Part shown: positions 54,921 to 63,406 of the stretch, in pieces | Position numbering within the stretch: position 1 is the first letter of the stretch | Layout: every line of letters starts with the position of its first letter | From: Anabaenopsis elenkinii CCIBt3563 | GTDB taxonomy: Bacteria; Cyanobacteriota; Cyanobacteriia; Cyanobacteriales; Nostocaceae | Reading direction: 5' to 3' | Assembly: GCF_015245355.1 (NCBI RefSeq) | Contig: NZ_CP063311.1 | Span: 1,261,313 to 1,325,312, forward strand | DNA length: 64,000 bases | The notes under the pieces: generated by a model | Databases searched by the model: none | Told to the model about the DNA's origin: nothing | The model's input: the letters and a program-made list of their open reading frames with translations, nothing else | Position numbers and translations under genes: made by a program

Positions 54921-55775
54921 ATGACCCAACCCACCGCCACCTTACTCATTTCCTGTCCCGACGAAAGAGGACTAGTTGCCAAATTTGCCAACTTTATCTA
55001 TGCTAATGGTGGTAATATTATCCATGCAGACCAACATACAGACTTTTCCGCTGGATTATTTCTCACCCGGATAGAATGGCAGTTAGAGGGATTTAATTTA
55101 CCACGAGAACTGATTGGCCCAGCATTTAATGCGATCGCCCAACCTTTAAATGCAAAATGGCAACTACATTTTTCTGATACCATACCACGTATTGCCATAT
55201 GGGTGAGCCGGCAAGACCATTGTTTATTTGATTTAATTTGGCGACAAAGAGCCAAGGAGTTCGCCGCAGAGATTCCCTTAATTATTAGTAACCATCCTCA
55301 CCTCAAAGAAGTAGCAGAGCAATTTGGCATTGATTTTTATCACATTCCTATTACCAAAGATAATAAAGCCGAACAGGAAGCCCAACAACTAGAACTACTA
55401 CAGAAATACAAGATTGATTTAGTAGTCTTAGCTAAATATATGCAGATTGTTAGTGCAGATTTTGTGGCTCGGTTTCCCCAAATCATCAATATTCATCATT
55501 CATTTTTACCGGCTTTTATCGGTGCAAATCCCTATCACCGCGCCTTTGAACGTGGCGTAAAAATTATTGGCGCTACCGCGCACTATGCTACACCTGATTT
55601 AGATGCAGGTCCGATTATTGAACAGGATGTGGTGCGAGTTAGTCACCGCAATCAAGTTGAGGATTTAATTAGAAAGGGTAAAGACTTAGAAAGGGTTGTT
55701 TTAGCTAGAGCAGTACGGTTACATCTGCAAAATCGGGTATTAGTCTATTCTAATAGAACGGTGGTATTTGAGTGA
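54921..55775 (+). CDS. purU: Formyltetrahydrofolate deformylase
   Basis: 284 aa. An N-terminal ACT domain (LLISCPDERGLVAKFANFIY) is followed by a formyl transferase-like hydrolase domain with ISNHPHLKEVAEQFGIDFYH, KYMQIVSADFVARFPQIINI, HHSFLPAFIGANPYHRAFER and GATAHYATPDLDAGPIIEQD. PurU splits 10-formyl-THF into formate and THF, balancing one-carbon pools. Catalytic Asn/His/Asp region is complete. Confidence 0.95.
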   Translation: MTQPTATLLISCPDERGLVAKFANFIYANGGNIIHADQHTDFSAGLFLTRIEWQLEGFNLPRELIGPAFNAIAQPLNAKWQLHFSDTIPRIAIWVSRQDHCLFDLIWRQRAKEFAAEIPLIISNHPHLKEVAEQFGIDFYHIPITKDNKAEQEAQQLELLQKYKIDLVVLAKYMQIVSADFVARFPQIINIHHSFLPAFIGANPYHRAFERGVKIIGATAHYATPDLDAGPIIEQDVVRVSHRNQVEDLIRKGKDLERVVLARAVRLHLQNRVLVYSNRTVVFE

Positions 55776-55875
55776 TGATTATTGGTTGAGGGTTGACGGT
55801 TATGCTGGGTTTGAGGCGTAAGGACGCAGCTTTTAAGCGATCGCTAAAAATTACATCTGGTTTATCTGTGTGGTG

Positions 55876-55995
55876 TCAGTCCTTTAAGTCGTCAGGGTTG
55901 ACGGTGTAGCAGTTGAGTATTTTAAAACCATGCTGCTGTGCTAATTTGCGGGGTACGGCTTGTTCGATGTCATCTTCACAGATAAAGTTAGGCAT
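55876..55995 (-). pseudogene. hsdR N-terminal fragment (type I restriction)
   Basis: 39 codons from ATG 55995 to TGA 55876-55878: MPNFICEDDIEQAVPRKLAQ, then HGFKILNCYTVNPDDLKD. This matches the N-terminus of type I restriction endonuclease R subunits, where an intact gene would run on for about 1000 residues. Only the start is left. It lies 12 bp after the Uma2 gene and in the order expected after hsdS. Confidence 0.65.
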
Positions 55996-56007
55996 AGTTT
56001 AGGGAAA

Positions 56008-56628
56008 CTAGATAAATACAGCACCCCCAGCCGTAAAGACTTGTTTTGCTGTTAATTGCAAATTAGGAAAAATGGAGGATACCAATTGATCGTTGTTTTG
56101 AAACAATCGCTTTTGATACTCATCCTCTACTAATTTACAAATTGTCACAGTAGGCTGCTTGATTTTGCCAATATACTCTCTACCACCTATACCCAAATAA
56201 TCAACTATCCAATATTCAGGGACACCCAGTAAGGCGTAATCTTCGACTTTACGGGCGTAGTCATTTTGCCAATTGGTACTGACGACTTCAGCTATTAGTT
56301 TGATAGATTTACATGATGTAATAACTGGTTCTTGTTGCCACAATGGCTCATTAATTAGTTGTGTTTGGTCTAGAACAATAACATCGGGACGAAATGCTGT
56401 ATTTGTTCCTAATAGTTTAATTAAGCAGCGATGGGGGATAAAGTATGGTAAGTCCTGATGATCAATTTCTACATTAAGTTTGCGCCCAACTAAGGATGAT
56501 ACCTGCTCATGGGGTCCGGTTGGTTCCATTTCCATTAATTCCCCATCAATTAGTTCATAATTTTCTTGATCGCCGTATTCAGCAATAAATTCATCAACCG
56601 TGATTAGCTTTGGGGCTGATTTTACCAT
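56008..56628 (-). CDS. Uma2-family endonuclease (DUF820)
   Basis: 206 aa. The PD-(D/E)XK-like Uma2 layout is visible: LITVDEFIAEYGDQENYELI, DGELMEMEPTGPHEQVSSLV, then the likely active-site block FRPDVIVLDQ, IKLIAEVVSTNWQNDYARKV and EYWIVDYLG. The family is very abundant in cyanobacteria, and its role is unclear. It lies between remnants of hsdS and hsdR. Confidence 0.88.
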   Translation of the reverse strand: MVKSAPKLITVDEFIAEYGDQENYELIDGELMEMEPTGPHEQVSSLVGRKLNVEIDHQDLPYFIPHRCLIKLLGTNTAFRPDVIVLDQTQLINEPLWQQEPVITSCKSIKLIAEVVSTNWQNDYARKVEDYALLGVPEYWIVDYLGIGGREYIGKIKQPTVTICKLVEDEYQKRLFQNNDQLVSSIFPNLQLTAKQVFTAGGAVFI

Positions 56629-56720
56629 GATGATTTTTCCTGATGATTGAATAAGGCAACTATTCTGTAAATAAATTTCTGGAATTGTTTTTTACATATA
56701 GCTTACCTCCTAGATAAATT

Positions 56721-56865
56721 TTAACTTTTTTCGTCTAAGTCTTCTACGGAAAGTTTTCCTGAGATGAGACGAGGGAGGAGGCGATCGCACACCATAGAAA
56801 AAATTTCATTAGTCGCCATAAATATTTCAGGATTCAAAGCTAAACAATTTAATGTCAAACATAAG
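56721..56865 (-). pseudogene. hsdS C-terminal fragment (type I specificity subunit)
   Basis: A minus-strand frame with no start, running from the edge of the CRISPR array to TAA 56721-56723. The end reads ATNEIFSMVCDRLLPRLISG then KLSVEDLDEKS, which matches the C-terminal helix-and-tail of type I S subunits (LLPRLISGxLxVEDLD). The N-terminal recognition domains are gone, replaced by the CRISPR array. Confidence 0.6.
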
Positions 56866-56867
56866 AT

Positions 56868-59574
56868 GTTTCAATCCCGCGAACGGGATTCATTAATTTG
56901 AAAGCCTTCTTCTTGCTTGCTTTTTGCTTGCACCCGTGCTAGTTTCAATCCCGCGAACGGGATTCATTAATTTGAAAGCTGCCAGATCCACAACTTTATA
57001 GATTTCTTTGGCAGGTTTCAATCCCGCGAACGGGATTCATTAATTTGAAAGCATTTCTGGGTGTAAGTGAAAGAACCGTATATAACTAGTTTCAATCCCG
57101 CGAACGGGATTCATTAATTTGAAAGCAAAGAATTTCACTACACAGTCGAATCAAATGGCAGTGTTTCAATCCCGCGAACGGGATTCATTAATTTGAAAGT
57201 TAGAGGTGGCGAGAGCGATCGCTATGGCACTAGTTTCAATCCCGCGAACGGGATTCATTAATTTGAAAGAGAAATGGTATTCCCACGATTTTAAGCCTAC
57301 AAAAATGTTTCAATCCCGCGAACGGGATTCATTAATTTGAAAGTTATCTAGCGTAGGGGTTGCCACGGTTAATTGAACGTTTCAATCCCGCGAACGGGAT
57401 TCATTAATTTGAAAGTCTTTGCCATTTATCGAATGGGCAGAATCAATGCCTGTAGTTTCAATCCCGCGAACGGGATTCATTAATTTGAAAGAAGTTGGTA
57501 GAACGCAACACAGAAGCTAAATTGCGACCAGTTTCAATCCCGCGAACGGGATTCATTAATTTGAAAGAAAGCTAGGCAGTGCTACGTAAAGTATCCTGGT
57601 CAAAAATTGTTTCAATCCCGCGAACGGGATTCATTAATTTGAAAGTTCTGGTAGCGGTTGCCTAGTAGCAGCAATCTCAGACATTGTTTCAATCCCGCGA
57701 ACGGGATTCATTAATTTGAAAGAGCTCTAAATTCAGAACGAGTTAAACCCACCATTGGGTAAAGTTTCAATCCCGCGAACGGGATTCATTAATTTGAAAG
57801 GAATCACTTGCATTGTGGGGATTAGCAACTTCTGCCTTGTTTCAATCCCGCGAACGGGATTCATTAATTTGAAAGCATACTCTTTCAGAAACCATAATAG
57901 CTCTTTTAAACTGTTTCAATCCCGCGAACGGGATTCATTAATTTGAAAGACAGAGGCAAGCGCCACTTGGTAAGATTTGAGTTAAAGTTTCAATCCCGCG
58001 AACGGGATTCATTAATTTGAAAGGGCAAAGGCAAAGGACTGATAACTGGCCGCCAGAATGGTTTCAATCCCGCGAACGGGATTCATTAATTTGAAAGTGT
58101 AGGGCAAATTGAAACCCATGCCCATCTGCTAGTTTCAATCCCGCGAACGGGATTCATTAATTTGAAAGCAGGTATGGAATCTAAAGACAGGTAACTCAAC
58201 AAGTTGTTTCAATCCCGCGAACGGGATTCATTAATTTGAAAGATGACAGCTTCTGCGGACTAAATAAACTAGGGAAAGTGTTTCAATCCCGCGAACGGGA
58301 TTCATTAATTTGAAAGCTCAAGAATTTTAACCGTGTAACAATCGATTACCCCGTTTCAATCCCGCGAACGGGATTCATTAATTTGAAAGACAAGTACGTC
58401 TCTCTGGACTGTATTCTTGAGTCCGTGAGTTTCAATCCCGCGAACGGGATTCATTAATTTGAAAGTAATCATGTGGACTTCCTTCGTTTTGTTTACATCA
58501 TGTTTCAATCCCGCGAACGGGATTCATTAATTTGAAAGCGAAGCAACCCCAGAAATGTAACTACTACTGTTAGCGTTTCAATCCCGCGAACGGGATTCAT
58601 TAATTTGAAAGCGATGGGATTCACCTCAAACCCTCTTCTACTGTGACCGTTTCAATCCCGCGAACGGGATTCATTAATTTGAAAGAGGTATTAGCAGACT
58701 TAGTAAACCTTGATGGATATTGTTTCAATCCCGCGAACGGGATTCATTAATTTGAAAGTAACCTTTAGACTGTTCCCAGGACACACGATCAAAGAGTTTC
58801 AATCCCGCGAACGGGATTCATTAATTTGAAAGTGGCGTTGATATGGGTGATTTTACCCGTCCAGCCCTTGAGTTTCAATCCCGCGAACGGGATTCATTAA
58901 TTTGAAAGTCAAATCACCATGGATAATCTACAAGAAGCGGGATGTTTCAATCCCGCGAACGGGATTCATTAATTTGAAAGTTGTTTCACCTCATCTGTGC
59001 TAGCAGCAAATACAGTTTGTTTCAATCCCGCGAACGGGATTCATTAATTTGAAAGCCATTGATAAAATGTTCTTTTCTACGGCAATGAAAGACGTTTCAA
59101 TCCCGCGAACGGGATTCATTAATTTGAAAGTTTGCTTGTATTTCCTCCATACCTCACCTCTAGGTTTCAATCCCGCGAACGGGATTCATTAATTTGAAAG
59201 TTGACGTAGGTAGGAGCAAGCTTAATCAGATTGCTTGTTTCAATCCCGCGAACGGGATTCATTAATTTGAAAGGAAAGGAAGACTATATTGCTATGTTTT
59301 GACGGGGAAGTTTCAATCCCGCGAACGGGATTCATTAATTTGAAAGGATTAAGCCTATATACGAAGGTATTCCATCTTCACCTGGTTTCAATCCCGCGAA
59401 CGGGATTCATTAATTTGAAAGCCTCCCTGACATCAAGATGGACACCCACCAATATTTGTTTGTTTCAATCCCGCGAACGGGATTCATTAATTTGAAAGCA
59501 AATCAACCAAATCAAATTTCAAATCCGTGTTGTCAAAGTTTCAATCCCGCGAACGGGATTCATTAATTTGAAAG
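56868..59574 (-). CRISPR. CRISPR array, 37 repeats, 36 spacers
   Basis: 37 copies of a 37-nt repeat, starting at 56868, 56942, 57015 and so on to 59538. Plus-strand reading starts GTTTCAATCCCGCGAACGGG and ends ATTAATTTGAAAG. I saw no repeat variant. Spacers are 33-41 nt. The repeat holds a perfect AATCCCG/CGGGATT stem. Read on the minus strand it begins CTTTC and ends CGGGATTGAAAC, matching the layout of the type I-D repeat of Synechocystis 6803 CRISPR1, and its end fits the usual 8-nt crRNA 5' tag. So transcription is right to left, starting next to cas2. Confidence 0.97.
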
Positions 59575-59791
59575 TCCGCCAGCCAGAAGCTAGTAGTAGA
59601 GCCATTTTCCCAGCCAATTTTGGCGGGACTACTTTAAAAGTCCGTTTTCAGCGTTCACTAATAGGCTCTACATCCATTATGAAAAGTCCGAAACTATTAA
59701 CTTGTCAAGGTTCTGAGGTTTTGGCGGGAGGTGGGGGGTTTTTGACCATGCTTTCCCATGCCAAAAAAATCATATCACCATCACATCAAGA
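59575..59791 (-). promoter_or_regulatory. CRISPR leader
   Basis: A 217-bp stretch between cas2 and the first-transcribed repeat. On the minus strand it carries a TTGACA (59703-59708). A direct repeat TTTTGGCGGGA lies at 59618-59628 and 59719-59729; AAAAGTCCG occurs at 59636-59644 and 59682-59690; GTAGAGCC (59596-59603) pairs with GGCTCTAC (59664-59671). The promoter for the array should lie here. A plus-strand ORF across it is spurious. Confidence 0.75.
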
Positions 59792-60085
59792 TTACAATAT
59801 AATTGTTTCTTGTTTTCGGGGTTGTTCGGAACCGTAGGTAATGGTTTTACGTACTGCTCCAGCATCCAGAACATAGATACGCACGGAATCTTCAGCAGGT
59901 TTAATTAAATTCTCTAACTGCACCTTCAGTTTAGCAAACTGCACAGCATTTAAAAAACATTCAAACACACTGTACTGCGTCCAAGTTCCGTAGCCAGAGA
60001 GCATTTTATGCAGTTTTGTCCGTCGCTTATTAGCTGCTTTATTATCTGGCAAATCGTAAATTATTAGGTAAAATAAGCTACTCAT
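59792..60085 (-). CDS. cas2: CRISPR-associated endonuclease Cas2
   Basis: 97 aa. The ferredoxin-like start SLFYLIIYDLPDNKAANKRR contains the catalytic-position Asp (YDLPDN), and CFLNAVQFAKLKVQLENLI and SVRIYVLDAGAVRKTITYGS complete the fold. Cas2 bridges two Cas1 dimers in the spacer integration complex. It overlaps cas1 by ATGA, so the two are translationally coupled. It is the last cas gene before the array. Confidence 0.95.
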   Translation of the reverse strand: MSSLFYLIIYDLPDNKAANKRRTKLHKMLSGYGTWTQYSVFECFLNAVQFAKLKVQLENLIKPAEDSVRIYVLDAGAVRKTITYGSEQPRKQETIIL

Positions 60086-61059
60086 CGCAATATCAGGGGT
60101 TTATAGGGAACACCTTCTTGTAAATATCGACTAAATAGACGTGCTTGCAACTCAATAGCACGACGATAGGTACAACGATAGCCAAAGGTGGGATGTTTAA
60201 ACTCTTGATTCATTTTCCGTTCCCACCCTTGCAAAAATTGTTTACGTCCGCTGTCTGAAAGTCGATATGCTCCCAGATTTGCTGTAAAGTCATCGGGTTT
60301 AATTTCCTTATGGCTGATCACAGAAAGTATTAAATTATCTGCAACCAAGGGGCGAAATTCTTCCATTAAGTCCAAAACCATGGCCGGTTGTCCCCTAGTA
60401 GCTTCGTGTAAATAACCAACATAGGGGTCTAAACCTGCTAGATGTACGGCGGCGGTGACTTGGACTTGCAAAAGCCCATAAGCAAAGCCCAACAAAGCAT
60501 TCACCCCATCTGTGGGTGGGCGGCGATTTCTGTGTGTAAAACCCCATTCCTCATCCAGAATTGTTGACCAAGCCGCAAAATATTCCCGTGCTGCTAACCC
60601 CTCCACACCCCGGACTTCATCTAAGGTTGTTTGTTCTTTAACTAACTGTTTACGAGCTTTAACGGAATTATCTTTTTGCTCGTGGCGGTATAAAACAGTA
60701 TGCTGATTATGGATTTTACCGGTGACGATAGTTTTGACAATCTCCAGCCGTTGGCCATGATCACAGTAAGCAGCATACTGTGCTAATCGTAACTGACCAT
60801 TACGAGAATAGGCAGGAAGTGCCGAACCTAGATATTTACCAAAACCAGAAAGATAATGTATGGGCATTCCCAGTTCCAAAGCATACACCAGAGCATCCCC
60901 AGTAATTTGGGGATTCCCCATTAATACCACTTGTTCTACAGTTTGAGCGGGGACTGATTTTTTTTCCCAACTGCCATTTTCTTGTTTTAAAGCTACTTTA
61001 AAGGCTTCAGCAGTTTTACTAACTACAGCATCAGGCTGGGTAACATACAGGATGGACAT
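60082..61059 (-). CDS. cas1: CRISPR-associated integrase Cas1
   Basis: 325 aa. The three metal ligands are visible: Glu in RGVEGLAAREYF, His in GYLHEATRGQPA, Glu in LDLMEEFRPLVAD. Cas1 with Cas2 inserts new spacers at the leader end. The N-terminal beta-domain (SILYVTQPDAVVSKTAEAF) is normal. The gene lies 3 bp downstream of cas4 on the minus strand. Confidence 0.96.
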   Translation of the reverse strand: MSILYVTQPDAVVSKTAEAFKVALKQENGSWEKKSVPAQTVEQVVLMGNPQITGDALVYALELGMPIHYLSGFGKYLGSALPAYSRNGQLRLAQYAAYCDHGQRLEIVKTIVTGKIHNQHTVLYRHEQKDNSVKARKQLVKEQTTLDEVRGVEGLAAREYFAAWSTILDEEWGFTHRNRRPPTDGVNALLGFAYGLLQVQVTAAVHLAGLDPYVGYLHEATRGQPAMVLDLMEEFRPLVADNLILSVISHKEIKPDDFTANLGAYRLSDSGRKQFLQGWERKMNQEFKHPTFGYRCTYRRAIELQARLFSRYLQEGVPYKPLILR

Positions 61060-61062
61060 ATT

Positions 61063-61647
61063 TTAGACCTCAAGGAGTAATTTTTTGATTTCTTTGGGTA
61101 AACAAATTCCCCGCAAGCTGCAATCTTGACACTTTTTAGGATGGTCAATAGGAAGGGGTATTTTTTTCCCAATTGCAGCTCGAGCCGATGCAATTGCTTG
61201 TTCTGTAGCTTGTCGCAATGAGGGGGTAAAATTTACCCTTTGGCGGCGACGGTTTGCATGGTAAAAAATTTCTCCGTAGGTAATAGACCGTCCTGTGCGT
61301 TCTTCTAAACAAAAGGCGGAAGCGCACAGTTGGAAATGGTCATTAAGGTGGTTCCCCATAGCTCCCTTTTTAAATTCCACAGGGACTAATTGATCATCTT
61401 TTTCTTCCACCGCATCAATTATTCCATTAATCAGCAGGCGATCGCACCACACCCACTGATGTCGATAAATCACCCGATCCCCCTCCACAGTTTTTCCCTC
61501 ATCATCAACATTACGATGCAAGTGGCGACCAATAACCAGATGTTCATTATCAGCATTTTCCCCAAGTTCGTATTCCAGAAAAAACCGACGGTGACAATAC
61601 TCCCAAGCATTTAAATAAGCTAGAGGAAGATAAAATTCTTCATTCAT
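61063..61647 (-). CDS. cas4: CRISPR-associated exonuclease Cas4
   Basis: 194 aa. RecB-like nuclease motifs are seen: YLNAWEYCHRRFFLEYELG with the first Cys, NGIIDAVEEKDDQLVPVEFKKG with the Asp and the E-x-K, and QLCASAFCLEE. The C-terminal cluster KCQDCSLRGICLP gives three further Cys for a 4Fe-4S centre. In type I-D, Cas4 helps choose and trim prespacers by PAM. It lies between cas6 and cas1. Confidence 0.95.
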   Translation of the reverse strand: MNEEFYLPLAYLNAWEYCHRRFFLEYELGENADNEHLVIGRHLHRNVDDEGKTVEGDRVIYRHQWVWCDRLLINGIIDAVEEKDDQLVPVEFKKGAMGNHLNDHFQLCASAFCLEERTGRSITYGEIFYHANRRRQRVNFTPSLRQATEQAIASARAAIGKKIPLPIDHPKKCQDCSLRGICLPKEIKKLLLEV

Positions 61648-61654
61648 TTGAGGT

Positions 61655-62527
61655 TTACCTTAATTTCTGTTGACGGCGTTTTTTTAAAGTTTGATTGGGG
61701 GAATTTAGATCCTTACCACCTTGAACTACTAACTGTGTTTGTCCCATTCCCATAGCCGTTTTGCGTCCCACCCCAGCAAAGAAGGCAAAATTAGCCAAAA
61801 TAGTAGCAATGCGAGCCGTGTTCATATCACTAAATCGGTAATTTACCCAACCCTGACCCCCAACTTCTGCACCTCCCTCCATCTTCAGAGCGTAGGTTTT
61901 TAATTCATAAGCTGTAACCACAGCATTCCATTCACAACTAGCAAAATGATATTGTTCTGGGGCGAAAAAATTCCAGCGTCGCAGCAGAGAATTAAACACC
62001 AACTCTGGTAGGGGAAAAGTTTGGACAGTTTGATTTTGTTTGAAGCTAGTAGGAGATAAAAAATGTAATTCAATGTCACTTAAAACCTGGGGAGGATTAG
62101 ATAACAAAGTATAATCAGCCGCACCTGCTAACTGATGTGTTCCTGGAATAGCGTAGAGATTGCGTAGGACAAATGGAAACTGAGCTAATACTACAGATTT
62201 GGTTTCTGATTGTTCAAATCCACGCATTAAAGGCTCAATCAAATTACCATCTAACAACCCAATCCGAAAATAAAAATAATCTCCTACCCGCACACCACCT
62301 TGACGACGATTTCCCAATAGTCCCGAAATAGTCAATGGTGAATATTGAGTTTGATGAATAAATTCCGCAATGGATGGGTTTACTCCTGATAACCATTGCA
62401 GTACTAGGGCGTGTAATGCACGGGATAAAGTAGCTGGAAGATATCCCGATTCCACAGCTGCAAGTTCCACAACAATTGAATGTAGTGTAGTAGATTTATG
62501 CGGTAGCGACAACGGTTCCTGCTCCAT
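61655..62527 (-). CDS. cas6: CRISPR-associated endoribonuclease Cas6
   Basis: 290 aa. The C-terminal glycine-rich loop VGRKTAMGMGQTQLVVQGG and the first-domain pattern (HSIVVELAAVESGYLPATLS, RALHALVLQWLS) identify Cas6. A catalytic His is likely in the N-terminal half (RALHALVLQW). Cas6 cuts the pre-crRNA at the base of the repeat stem and leaves the 8-nt 5' tag ending in GAAAC. It overlaps csc1 by 32 bp and lies 7 bp before cas4. Confidence 0.92.
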   Translation of the reverse strand: MEQEPLSLPHKSTTLHSIVVELAAVESGYLPATLSRALHALVLQWLSGVNPSIAEFIHQTQYSPLTISGLLGNRRQGGVRVGDYFYFRIGLLDGNLIEPLMRGFEQSETKSVVLAQFPFVLRNLYAIPGTHQLAGAADYTLLSNPPQVLSDIELHFLSPTSFKQNQTVQTFPLPELVFNSLLRRWNFFAPEQYHFASCEWNAVVTAYELKTYALKMEGGAEVGGQGWVNYRFSDMNTARIATILANFAFFAGVGRKTAMGMGQTQLVVQGGKDLNSPNQTLKKRRQQKLR

Positions 62528-63314
62528 AAAATCCTCCCATTGGTAAATGAATTTTCTCAGGTAATTGTTGATATTGTTCCCTGTTTAAACTTGACTTAAA
62601 ATCTTTCCAAAGCTGATTCTTAGTTACTAAATGCTCACCGCTTAACTGTGCGTGACTGACTAAACTTGTAGGAGGCATAACAATCCGATTATAAAGAATA
62701 ATCTCAGTATTTTTCGGTAAATCTAAAGGATTTAATGGATGCAAACAAGTGTAATTATCAGACTTAGTTTGTAAAACCTGCTCAGGGATTTTAATCACTT
62801 CTACCTTAACCTTTCCAGACCACTTACCCAAACGAATCCACTTAGGAATGATGATAGATTCTGGAGCAATAATATAAGTACGATATTGACTACCAACAGC
62901 TAATTCCTTAGCACGTCCATAATTAATGGGGTAGTTTTTATCTGCACCCTTATCACCAAACTGTTGAGCTTTACCATAATAGGTAACTTGCGCAGCTTTG
63001 AAAGTATTAATTTGATATGACCATTGAATAGGTTGAGCCGGGAATACATAAATACCAAATTTATTCAGATGTAAAAGATTACGTTCATAACTTGTATCTA
63101 AATATGCTGGTTTCTGCGCTCTTTCACCCTGTAAACCATAGGGTAGGGGAATGTAATTAACAGAAAATAGGGCAAAACTTAATCCCCAGTTATGTAAATA
63201 TTTTTCAGTTTCATAGAGTGTCCCCATTTCCCGCGTGGCGAAAAAAACATTATCATGTAAGGTCAATGTACAGTGATATAGTGCCATAATGCTATAATCA
63301 AATTCTGTGTTCAT
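62496..63314 (-). CDS. csc1: Type I-D Cascade subunit Csc1 (Cas5d)
   Basis: 272 aa; an internal ATG at 63287 (MALYHCTLTLHDNVFFATRE) is an alternative start. The opening, ETEKYLHNWGLSFALFSVNY, and NYGRAKELAVGSQYRTYIIA match Csc1, the Cas5-type backbone protein of type I-D that holds the 5' tag of crRNA. The end overlaps cas6 by 32 bp. It is 92 bp after csc2. Confidence 0.92.
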   Translation of the reverse strand: MNTEFDYSIMALYHCTLTLHDNVFFATREMGTLYETEKYLHNWGLSFALFSVNYIPLPYGLQGERAQKPAYLDTSYERNLLHLNKFGIYVFPAQPIQWSYQINTFKAAQVTYYGKAQQFGDKGADKNYPINYGRAKELAVGSQYRTYIIAPESIIIPKWIRLGKWSGKVKVEVIKIPEQVLQTKSDNYTCLHPLNPLDLPKNTEIILYNRIVMPPTSLVSHAQLSGEHLVTKNQLWKDFKSSLNREQYQQLPEKIHLPMGGFYGAGTVVATA

Positions 63315-63406
63315 ATTCTCAATAAGTGTTAAGGTGGATAAACCACCCCAACACTAACAACTAAAGATTAATCTCACCGATTAATCGGTAAAACTAATCG
63401 GTAAAA

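Noticed and set aside
57755-59495. Plus-strand frames inside the CRISPR array (57755-57946 and 59289-59495) containing FNPA-like repeated peptides
   Set aside because: They are produced by the repeat itself being read through spacers. The array explains them.
56868-59574. Spacers targeting sequences inside this window
   Set aside because: I did not find a spacer matching other parts of the window by eye; an exact search is needed to be certain.
59568-59837. Plus-strand 89-aa frame across the leader and cas2 end
   Set aside because: It starts in the last repeat, runs through the leader and overlaps the cas2 gene on the other strand; no family resemblance.
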